DNA of 35,881 bases from Syncephalis plumigaleata. Lineage: Eukaryota > Zoopagomycota > Zoopagomycetes > Zoopagales > Piptocephalidaceae. Location: assembly GCA_025201365.1 (NCBI GenBank), contig JAIXMF010000122.1:1-35881 (forward strand), written 5' to 3'. The position numbers were made by a program, and so were the translations under genes. The first letter of the stretch is position 1. Each line of letters starts with the position of its first letter. Below are positions 24,801-34,074 of this stretch, piece by piece. The notes beneath the pieces are model-generated. The model saw nothing but the letters and a program-made list of their open reading frames with translations, was not told where the DNA came from and made no database searches.

Positions 24801-25797
24801 TTCTTAATTAATTAATTACCATCATTGTTAGTATAATGTAGTGAAATGCAATGATAATAGTTGATCGCATCTATCAATGTCTTACCCTTATAAAATTGTT
24901 CTACCATTTCAAGTTCAGCATTAAGCATATCGAAGAAATCAATCTCCTCTTGTGTGCATCCCAGTAGGATCATTGATAATGCACGTTCCGCTTCTATTGG
25001 CACATCACAAATGATCAGCCAATGTGTATTCAGTATTGAAATGACCTACCTTCTGGTGTCATTTTACTAATGGGTGCAATCTCATCCTTGCTATGTGATG
25101 GCTGTCTCGAGTGTGATTTATCCTCATTGACTTGATCTAACGGTGCTAATGGCCAGCCGAAACTAGTCGATACACGACGTAGCATCCTCATACCGGATTG
25201 AGTGCTGAAATTACGAAAATGTTTACGCCGTGCCGCCATTGGCACAGGAGTCATGACTTCCTTTGCAGCTGCTATTGCCACTACTGACGACGATGCTGAT
25301 GCTGATGCTACTGATGCTGAAGGCAACAAAGGTTGACGAGACACCGATGGATTATCCTGTGTCATGGTAGGTGTATCAAAGGCAACCGCCTTGCTTGGTG
25401 GCACATTAGAATGGACGGGTGCGACATCCGTCTCCTTTGGTGGTTGTGCAGAATTCTGACTTGATGTCGAGGTTAAATCATTAACATCGTTAGTGTGGGG
25501 ATCACGCGGTAAAGAAGAGGTATTATGCTCGTTAAGGGTGCCATAATGACGATCTATCCGGCCGACATCCAGTGAAGTGCGCTGCTGATCCCTCTGACTG
25601 AATCGTTTGACCGATACACCAACAACAGACGACGACGACGACGGTTCTTGTTGCTGTTCTTGCAGTTGTGGTTGTTGCGAGGCTGACACTTTCGCTTGGT
25701 GTGCTCGTTTAATGGCCTTTTTTAAGCCTTTATAGTCGATATACTTTTTCCTCCATTCGGGTACGGACTCTGCGTGCAGATATTTCGCAAACTTCAT
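21808..25797 (-). CDS. SYG1: SPX-EXS phosphate-sensing/exporting membrane protein (SYG1/XPR1), sixteen exons
   Basis: XPR1/SYG1 proteins bind inositol pyrophosphates through SPX and export phosphate. Exons in transcript order: 25050-25797, 24886-24993, 24689-24802, 24277-24593, 24181-24228, 23982-24080, 23836-23916, 23684-23762, 23411-23604, 23149-23331, 22937-23075, 22674-22862, 22445-22596, 22247-22380, 22133-22169, 21808-22047; 953 residues. SPX begins MKFAKYLHAESVPEWRKKY with the DYKGLKKAIKR lysine cluster, is interrupted by a roughly 200-residue low-complexity insert, and resumes at TQEEIDFFDMLNAELEMVEQF and LQNYRALNQTGFVKILKKFDK. Several membrane segments follow, then EXS signatures SGLFNVQFRDFFIADE, HLANALKYSGTISVAF, RRFQWNFYRMENE and HVNNCGNFRAIREIPLPF. 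Two introns require GC donors (GCAAGT) to keep phase. Confidence 0.95.
22597..22673 (-). other. GC-AG intron in SYG1/XPR1 (intron 12)
   Basis: The donor on the coding strand is C|GCAAGT (22668-22673) and the acceptor is AATAG. Using the GT two bases downstream puts the conserved SPIWNILW segment out of frame; the GC donor restores it. Confidence 0.75.
23763..23835 (-). other. GC-AG intron in SYG1/XPR1 (intron 7)
   Basis: The donor on the coding strand is CAC|GCAAGT (23830-23835) and the acceptor is TATAG. The alternative GT at GCAA|GTATAA leaves phase 1, while the next exon (SFRAPTFRFGLYLGLG) needs phase 0, so GC is preferred. Confidence 0.75.
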
Positions 25798-26611
25798 ACT
25801 GTTAAGAGCAGATTACAGTGTGAATGTGTGTGTGTGTGTGTGTGTGTGTCGGCGATAATAACGCTAATACAGGACAGTAAGGTAAATACGGGTTCTAATG
25901 GTGAAGAGGAAAGAGAATTGTTACTGACATTCACTGGACTGTCAATAGCTGCAGCTTTTTGTACTGCAGGCAGATGAATAAGGCCACTTCAAATATACAG
26001 AGTAAGAATAATCCACCAATAACAGGGCTGTATGATTGACAGCATCAGTAGAGCCCAGGCGACATGTGTATATCCAAACTAAAGCAGGTATACTCCCGTG
26101 TTCACTATGTCGCCTATTGATATACTGCCGAACTATACAAACGTCAATCCGTCAAGCACTTTAACGGGAAAAGATCGGATAATGCTAATAGACTAATGAA
26201 GTCGGTGTTTTACGTTAAAACTGATATTGTAAGGAGCACTATTTATATTATAAATAAGATAAGAGGCGCAAGTGGGGCGGAAATACAAGCGGATAAACAA
26301 ATTACCAGGCCTATCTTTATTACTATTATTATCATTATTATGTGAGAAATATACCATTAGCTTATGTAGAAGTTGTCAACAGTATTACTACTGCGCTACA
26401 AGTGTTACCCCATTCATCATTGACAATGACCAACGTCACAATATCACTCGTGTAAGTCACGTGTACTATTTGTCGTTTCTTTATTCTCTCTTTCTTCTTA
26501 TTTGTACAAAAACAGCGCATACAAGACGCTAAAACGACGTCATCTCCTCCTTGTATTCTTTCTTCAACTAACAAGCTAGAGAAAATATCCTTGTTGCCAA
26601 TATTGCCAACC
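25798..26611. other. Divergent promoter region between SYG1/XPR1 and FIG4
   Basis: It contains a GT dinucleotide run (about 25824-25849) just upstream of the SYG1 start, AT-rich sequence, and a pyrimidine-rich tract before FIG4. A possible inverted pair, GGCGACATG near 26058 and TATGTCGCC near 26107, was noticed. No gene is supported. Confidence 0.5.
25824..25849. repeat. GT dinucleotide repeat upstream of SYG1/XPR1
   Basis: About twelve GT units lie 27-52 bp upstream of the SYG1 start codon (CA on the coding strand), probably in its 5' UTR or promoter. Confidence 0.85.
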
Positions 26612-29600
26612 ATGTCTACACCCACACTCAGTAACGAGTCAGCTGGCTTGTCAAATACCACAAATGGTAGTGGATCTCGTTCTACGACAGACGCAGGAGG
26701 ACCTTCACTGACACGTACCCATACATCACCACTTGAGGAACGACCATCTCGAGTCATTCCTCCACCACAGTCATTACCGGCACGTTGTATAGCGAATACC
26801 GTGCCAACGCGAGACCGGGTTATTCTATCAAAGTTCTCACTCTATGAGACGAAAGCTGTAAGTAACACGTAATAGTAGCAGTAGAAGAAGTAGTAGTAGT
26901 AGTGATTTATGATGTTATAATACAGCGTTATTATATCGTGGGATGTGACGAGGCCGAGTCGCACTTTCGTGTATTGAAACTCGATCGTACACTAGTATAC
27001 ATGGGTAAGGGCGCGGCAACTCATGCTAATACTACGACATCGACCAATGCTGCCGCCACCGCTGCCACCGCTGGCACTCCATCTATTCCTAATTCTACGG
27101 CTTCTACCATAGTGAATATGGTACTGCCTAATAGTGGTATGCCTAGCAATTCAGCTCGTACAGTGTATCACATGGAATCAGGTGGGGCACCAGTTGGTAC
27201 TGCATCAATGTCATCGAGTGCATCTATCGCTTCCTCTAGCACATTAGTGGATACACGAACAAGTTATACCGGCAATGCAACGATGATATCGAATGGTGTC
27301 AATGCTCCCTATCAGACTACGAACATGGTAGCGAATGCAGCAAAGGCAACAACAACAACAACAACAGTACCAGCATCCCAGTCCACTGATCAACCCGATT
27401 ATGACTCGTCATCCAGTTCATCAGAGTATAATCAAGGCTACAATCGTTCTACCATGGAGGAACCACCGGTAGTCGAGGTGGCCGCAGTCTATTCACGGGA
27501 AGAGTGTGAAAATCTACTTGCAACCATTCGTGTGGGTAATAAAGCAAGCGGTGGCATGCATAAAATAATGGACTTTTACGGCGTGATTGGTAAGTGAATG
27601 ATAACGGGGCTTTTGGCTTGGTTAATCTAATTACACGATGTATATCGATACGATTAGGATTTGTTCGTTTTACCGAGGGCTACTACATGGTGCTCATTAC
27701 TCGTCGACGTCCTGTGGCCACACTAGGAGGTCATTTTATATATCATATTGAAGATACCGCCCTCTTGAGTATTCGTGGAGTATCGAAACTAGAACGGAAA
27801 ACCGAAGAGAGTCGGTAAGCGTCATCGATTATAGATTGTAGATTGTAGATGATATAGATGATGTGATGTGATTATTAATTGTATTTTAGTTATGTGAGCA
27901 TTTTCCAGAGTGTCGATTTGAATCAAAACTTTTACTTTTCCTACGCGTACGATTTAACGAATACACTGCAGCGTAATATGTCGCGTGATCCAATGGAGCC
28001 ACCACGTTATAACTCTATGTTCATGTGGAACCATTATCTGGTGGCGTCGGCATTCCCGGGACTTGTTTCTGACTGGGTACTACCGGTAGTTCATGGATTC
28101 GTAGATCAACGATGTAGGCTATTGAATAGGATTAACTGCTAGATTACGCTAGCTAATATCACTACTATTGCTATTGAATTATGATAGGTTTGGAAATGCT
28201 CGGACATGATTTGTATTTAACATTGGTGGCTCGTCGATCCCGACACTTTGCCGGTACACGCTTCCTTAAACGAGGTGCCAACGATCGAGGTTATGTCGCG
28301 AATGACGTTGAAACGGAGCAGATCGTGCATGACACTCGTTTCACCTCGATGCATCAACCGGCTCGTATAGCCAATGGTAATCCTGGTTATACGGCTTACG
28401 TGCAGCATCGAGGTAGTATCCCATTGAATTGGTCGCAGGACACATCGAATATGGCGCGTAAACCTCCTATTCATCGTAAGCATACGCCTATTTCCAAAGT
28501 ATCTGTTTAACACTATAGTAATGATATCTAGTTAATGTGGTGGATCCGTATTATAGTGCTGCTGCTCGACATTTCGATAATATGTTTGCACGCTATGGCA
28601 CACCTATTATTGTGCTTAACTTGGTAAAGGTAAGCAATATCATTACATAACTGCTGATGCTATGCTAATATCATTGTCTTTGACATAGAAACGAGAGAAA
28701 ACACGTCGTGAAGTCATTTTGTTAGATGAATTTACCGAGGCTGTTAATTATCTTAATCAATTTCTACCAAAAGGTAAAATTCAATATATTGCCTGGGATA
28801 TGTCACGCGCATTTAAAAGGTATTAGTTAGACGGGTAGTAGTAGAGCATCACATATATCATTAATGCTTATGTATGTATATACATACACATACAGCGAGA
28901 AAGAGGATGTCATTAGTATGTTAGAGAAAATAGGAGAAGATGCACTAAAGGAAACGGGATTCTTTCATAGTGGACGTGAACCACATATCAACAAGATTCG
29001 ACGGGAGATCTATGGGTATGTGTACACGCACTTGACTGATAATAGAGAGGAAGACTACTCACTAGCTGAATCATTTACAGCACCGGTGAACCATTGCATG
29101 GAACAGATGCCCCAAATCAATTGCAACATGGTGTAGTACGCACGAATTGCATCGATTGTATAGATCGAACAAATGCAGCTCAGTTTGTTATAGGTAAATG
29201 TGCATTTGCTCATCAGGTAAGCATTAACTAAACTGGCAATGAATGGGAATACATATTAACTTGCTGTATTTACATGATAAATGCTACAAATACTATACCA
29301 GTTGTATGCATTGGGTATTGTTGAAAATCCTACGGTAGAATTCGATTCTGATGCAGTGGATGCACTCACCGAACTGTATCATGATCATGGTAATACAATC
29401 GCATTGCAGTATGGCGGTTCCAATCTAGTGAATACCACGCAAACTTATCGTAAAATGAATCCATGGTCCAACCAATCTCGTGACATGCTAGAAGCAATTA
29501 AACGATACTATAGCAATTCATTTGTGGGTAAGTTACATGTTCAGACATGCATCTAGAATGAGCATATGACTAGTTTATTTACATTGTGCATTACATTATG

Positions 29601-30495
29601 CCACTGTGTAAAATAGATGCGGAGAAACAGGGCGCTATTAATCTATTCCTTGGTAACTACATACCACATCATGGCGGTCCACCTTTATGGGAATTACTAT
29701 CAGATCATCATTTGCATAATATGGATCCACGAATACGTAGACCTCGTCACAGGTAGTGTATTAATGCCTAGTACAATAGGAGACATCATGCTAATGCGTG
29801 CCATTCCTGCACTAGTTACATTCATTGGTATTCGGATAAACACATGAAAGAACAACCGAAATATAAAGAGCCACCAAAAATGGATACACAGCCGACGGAA
29901 CTATCCATAGCCACACCATTTATTAACATTAATGAAGAGGACTTGGCAGACGATGTCTATAGAAGATACTGGCTTGAATTCTATCCGGCTTACGACTTGG
30001 TTTCATTGACAAAACTATTTACGTTTAATATGAAGAATACACACGAGTAAGTGATAATGATAATAATAAGAGTTTCATTATTTACACTTGTATCAACATT
30101 CATTGACATGCTCTAGTAGAAAGGAAACGGACGAGTACTCGAGTCCATTCAAGGCAAGAATCAACGATGGTTCGAATTCAACAACAGTTGGGTAAGTAGC
30201 AAATTGAGAAAAGAATGAAGAAATATGACATTGACTATACTCGTATTGACTCATCGAATGAATAGACTGAATATTGGTGGATTTAAACGCTGGCTAACCC
30301 TAAGTAATAAAAATACTAAACCAATCCAGTCGTCATCAGAAGTAGAATCATTATCTGGTGGTGCAGTGGAATCCACCGAGCCTACTAGTCCCGAACCGAA
30401 ACCATTACCACCAGTATCCACGATGGAAGGTATGGTGGCACGCCTACTACAACCTCAAGTGTCCGAGCAAGAGGAACATGAATATGGCCGGTACG

Positions 30496-30529
<34 letters not shown>

Positions 30530-31077
30530 CTAATTGTCTCATGATGTATTAATCGATTACACATTAATCTAGTTACGTTGACCAATTCCGCACGACATCC
30601 ATGCTACTTAAACCGGTGCCACATAATGGATCTATCCAGGATCCAACTATTCTCAAACATCCCGAGTATCGTACGTATGCCAATTATGTAGGACGCACCT
30701 ATACACGTCCACATGAATTGCGAACAAGTCATAATGACGAACAAATCTACAACACTTATGTTAAATTACCACACGAGTTAATGGAACATGGATTTGATAC
30801 GGAACGTGAAGAGAGTCAAAGTGCTCGTCAACGGCGAGAAGCCTATCAACGATGGCTAAAAACGGGTAAATTCCGAGGTAAACATCCACTGGCTAAATCA
30901 TTAGCTACCACGAATAAATCAGTATCAGTGCAACATTCTGATGGAACAACAACAACATCAGTATCAGTATCAGCATCAGCATCAACAGTATCAACAGCTA
31001 TAGCCACGCCAAATGATATGACATCAACATCATCCGATTATGGTTCACAAGCAGTAACATTCACTTCTATACAATAA
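26612..31077 (+). CDS. FIG4: FIG4/SAC3 polyphosphoinositide phosphatase (Sac domain), fifteen exons
   Basis: FIG4 dephosphorylates PI(3,5)P2 in the complex with Vac14 and Fab1/PIKfyve on endolysosomes. Exons: 26612-26857, 26926-27589, 27658-27814, 27890-28113, 28188-28475, 28532-28629, 28689-28819, 28896-29015, 29081-29216, 29302-29527, 29617-29752, 29816-30046, 30117-30191, 30266-30490, 30573-31077; 1153 residues, longer than human FIG4 (907). Landmarks: [10 protein letters not shown] then [19 protein letters not shown] (about 73-105), [35 protein letters not shown], and the catalytic [16 protein letters not shown] with CX5R at C666-R672. The C-terminus matches FIG4, not SAC1: [14 protein letters not shown]. 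The extra length comes from a Ser/Thr/Ala/Asn-rich insert at about 114-262 and Ser-rich C-terminal stretches. There is no membrane anchor, as expected. Confidence 0.95.
30496..30529. repeat. TTG trinucleotide repeat in FIG4 intron 14
   Basis: About ten TTG units lie directly after the GTACGTG donor of the last FIG4 intron. They are intronic, so no residues are affected. Confidence 0.85.
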
Positions 31078-31146
31078 TCCACTTCATTTCCCTCTCTATT
31101 TCATTATAGTCACACTACTATTAGTGGCATTGTATAATCCAGTTTA

Positions 31147-31991
31147 TTAAGATGCAGCTGCTTTAGCTCCTTCTGCCGCCGCTTGTTGTTGCGCCGTCAA
31201 TTTCATTTGCATCACATTGACCACACCTAATGATGATGATGATTATATGTTAATACTCATCAGTCATTCATTACTAATTACCCATAGAAGCACAACTTAC
31301 TGCGCAGATTGCTTTGTTTCGTATCAATTGTATCCTCCAACTTCTCCATGTTACTACGTAAAAAGTCAACTTTACTCTTATAGAACTTTGTCGCATCCTC
31401 CGGTGACTATATAAACAATCAGATATAGTTTAGCCATTATTCAACATCACGCATCGTTGTATTATCATTCAATTTGTACACTTGCCTTTTCAACAAAATA
31501 GCCTGTGCCCACATCTACAATCAACTTTTCCACGCTAGTCAATTCAGCGGGTACATACATGTATATTAGTGCGGTCAAGGTATAACTAAATTATTATTCA
31601 GATTCAGTAATAAAGGATATCGATGAAGTGAGTGGAGCAAGAATTGTACGGCCTATATTCAACACGTTAGCATAGGCAGATGAATATACACGTATAATGA
31701 ATAGAAACTATTACCTTCATTCTCCGGTGTTATCTCTTTGATAGCATCTATACAGTCGGAAAAGGTGGACTGAATACGCTTCAATGAGACGAAAGAACCA
31801 TTAAAATGCGATAGTTCCTATATATATATCCATATGCCTATGTTAATTGAAACAGCTACTACAGTTACTAAAGCAATAATAGTTACATCTTCCAGTTGTT
31901 GTTTAACTGATTGTAGTTGTTGTAAATCAAGATCCTGTAGTTGAACAGTGGATCCACCTGAGGAAGCAGCAGCACTAGACGATGATGCCAT
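31147..31991 (-). CDS. GIM5: Prefoldin subunit 5 (GIM5/PFDN5), six exons including a U12-type intron
   Basis: PFDN5 is an alpha-type prefoldin subunit; the hexamer passes unfolded actin and tubulin to the chaperonin CCT. Exons in transcript order: 31887-31991, 31715-31817, 31621-31652, 31486-31560, 31301-31406, 31147-31226; 166 residues, the usual size. The first helix (DLDLQQLQSVKQQLEDELSH) leads to the beta hairpins with EGRTILAPLTSS, MYVPAELTSVEKLIVDVGTG and YFVEK, then the second helix (DATKFYKSKVDFLRSNMEKL) and an Ala/Gln-rich tail. The order SS-MYVP-DVGTGYFVEK is diagnostic of PFDN5. The split between LTSS and MYVP can be joined only through an AT-AC intron, and the next intron needs a GC donor. 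It is convergent with FIG4 (69 bp between stops) and divergent from PRP46 (158 bp). Confidence 0.92.
31407..31485 (-). other. GC-AG intron in GIM5/PFDN5
   Basis: On the coding strand the exon ends GAAAAG and the intron starts GCAAGTG, ending TATAG. The join keeps YFVEK-SPEDA in frame, as in the family. No GT close by gives the required phase 0. Confidence 0.8.
31561..31620 (-). other. U12-type AT-AC intron in GIM5/PFDN5
   Basis: The 60-nt intron begins ATATCCTTT, an exact match to the U12-type AT-AC 5' splice site, holds CCTTGAC (plus-strand 31574-31580), a good U12 branch-site match, with its adenosine about 14 nt before the end, and ends ATAC. It is in phase 0 and joins LTSS to MYVP exactly where PFDN5 proteins are continuous. 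There is no usable GT donor in this part of the exon. Confidence 0.85.
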
Positions 31992-32040
31992 AACGTCAAC
32001 TAAAGAAATACTGATAGAACCGAGAAAGAGTGACGAACGG

Positions 32041-32078
32041 GTGAAAGTGAGTGAGTGAGTGAGTGAGTGAGTGAGTGG
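32041..32078. repeat. GTGA tetranucleotide repeat in the GIM5-PRP46 promoter
   Basis: About nine GTGA/GTGAGT-like units lie in the 158-bp region between the divergent GIM5 and PRP46 start codons. They may be in the GIM5 5' UTR. Confidence 0.8.
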
Positions 32079-32149
32079 AAAAGGTCAGTTAACTAACTAG
32101 CTAATCGATTGGAAAAATCCTGTATTGATTGTATCTTTTCTTCTTCGTA

Positions 32150-34074
32150 ATGGTTTCCCCAACTGATCACAATATGGAGGTGACAGCGGCAGTGCCAGAT
32201 CCCGATCTAATCATACGACGCTCCCTTCAACAAACTAATAAGCTATTTCATAATGAATCTATACTCTCGTTAGATGCCAATGATAGGTAAATAGTAGGAT
32301 AGAGTAGTAGTAACTGACTATTCCAATACTTACACGTTATTTATAGTCAACGAGTAAAGTTGACTAGCAAGATTCTTGATGAATATGCTCAAGTGCAGGA
32401 ATTACCACAAGTTATTGCAAAGAAACAGGGCAGTACTGCACCAGCATCTACTGCGAAACGAGTAAAGGTAGATGCAACGGCAGAACAAGCAGTATCACAA
32501 ATAACCATGCTAGGTAAATTATATAGAAGCGATATACCATGATGATTTACTTACCAGTTCTATACATATTTATATACTATTTGATTAGAGGATCATGATA
32601 CTATTGAAAAGGATGGTATTCAACAAACGATTGATGGATTAGCCGTTACAAAGAAGAGGTAAATAATGAGCATAACTTGAAATGAATTAGAATGTAATAA
32701 TAATGCCATTACTATTACTATTGGTTAGTACTAGATCTAGTAGTAACAATAATAATGCTTTGGTTATTCGTGGTCGTGATCCAATGTCATCTCAGTTTGG
32801 CAGTGAAGGAAGTGGCGACTCTATGATAATGCGACAGCCTATTCTTAAAGCAGTACGACCAGCATGGCATCCACCATGGAAGTTGATGCGAGTAAGTTTT
32901 ACGATATAACAATGTGTACACATGAATAATAACAGGCAATTGTAACTATGCTCTAGGTTATATCTGGTCATTTGGGTTGGGTACGCTGTCTAGCAGTTGA
33001 ACCGGGTAACAAATGGTTTGCCAGTGGTGCTGGTGATCGAACAATCAAGGTATACACGTAGTATAATTGTTGCTGTCGTTGTTGTTGCTATTTGCCAACG
33101 AGTATTAACTATTAGACATTATTGATAGATATGGGATCTTGCATCGGGTACACTTAAGCTCTCGCTTACTGGACATATCTCATCGGTGCGTGGACTAGCC
33201 GTCTCCAATCGACATCCTTATTTGTTCAGTGCAGGTGAAGACAAGATGGTCAAGTGTTGGGATCTCGAGTATAACAAGGTGATACGTCATTATCATGGTC
33301 ATCTTAGCGGCGTCTACTCGCTTGCCGTTCATCCCACACTTGATGTCCTCGTATCAGCAGGTCGTGATGCGGTAGCACGCGTAAGTAGTCATTTTTGAAC
33401 ATGATGTCATTATTTAGTGTTCTAATATATGTATGTATATATATATATAAATATATATGAATACTGAATAGGTATGGGATATGCGTACTAAACAATCGAT
33501 TCATGTGTTAACTGGCCATACTAACACGGTGGCATCGGTACGTACGCAAGCGGTTGATCCACAAATTATCACGGGTTCCATGGACTCTACAATTCGTTTA
33601 TGGGATTTGGCAGCCGGTAAGACGATGTCCATATTGACACATCATAAGAAATCTGTACGTGCCCTCGAGTTACATCCGCGTGAATTCACCTTTGCCAGTG
33701 GAAGTGCGGACAACATTAAGCAATGGAAGTTCCCCGATGGTAAATTCTTACAGAATTTCGAGGGACATAACGCGATAGTGAACACGCTATCCGTCAACGA
33801 AGATGGTGTCATGTTCTCGGGAGCGGATAATGGCACGATGCGATTCTGGGACTGGAACACCGGTCATTGCTTCCAATCGAGTGATGCCATCGTGCAGCCT
33901 GGTTCGCTAGAGAGCGAGGCAGGCATATTCACCTCGACCTTTGATCAATCGGGTCTTCGTCTTATCACAGGCGAGGCGGATAAAACGATTAAAGTATGGA
34001 AAGAGGATGAAACGGCCACGGAAGAAACACATCCACTTGATTGGACACCTACATTGGCACGAAAACGCTATTAG
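32150..34074 (+). CDS. PRP46: WD40 splicing factor PRP46/PLRG1 of the Prp19 complex, seven exons
   Basis: PRP46/PLRG1 is a core NineTeen-complex WD40 protein needed to activate the spliceosome. Exons: 32150-32286, 32347-32513, 32589-32658, 32729-32891, 32957-33049, 33129-33380, 33472-34074; 494 residues. The N-terminal region is followed by [26 protein letters not shown], diagnostic of PLRG1, then seven WD repeats from about residue 180 ([63 protein letters not shown]) and the conserved end. Exon 4 has two candidate acceptors 6 nt apart (32728 and 32734), both in frame. A TAATAAA at 34141-34147 could be its poly(A) signal. Confidence 0.95.

Noticed and set aside
26058-26115. Inverted GGCGACAT...ATGTCGCC words upstream of FIG4 as a possible operator or hairpin
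   Set aside because: The arms are short with a loop of about 40 nt; there is no further support, so it is only mentioned in the intergenic entry.
28217-28513. 98-residue minus-strand open frame
   Set aside because: It lies antisense to FIG4 exon 5, which carries conserved Sac-domain motifs.
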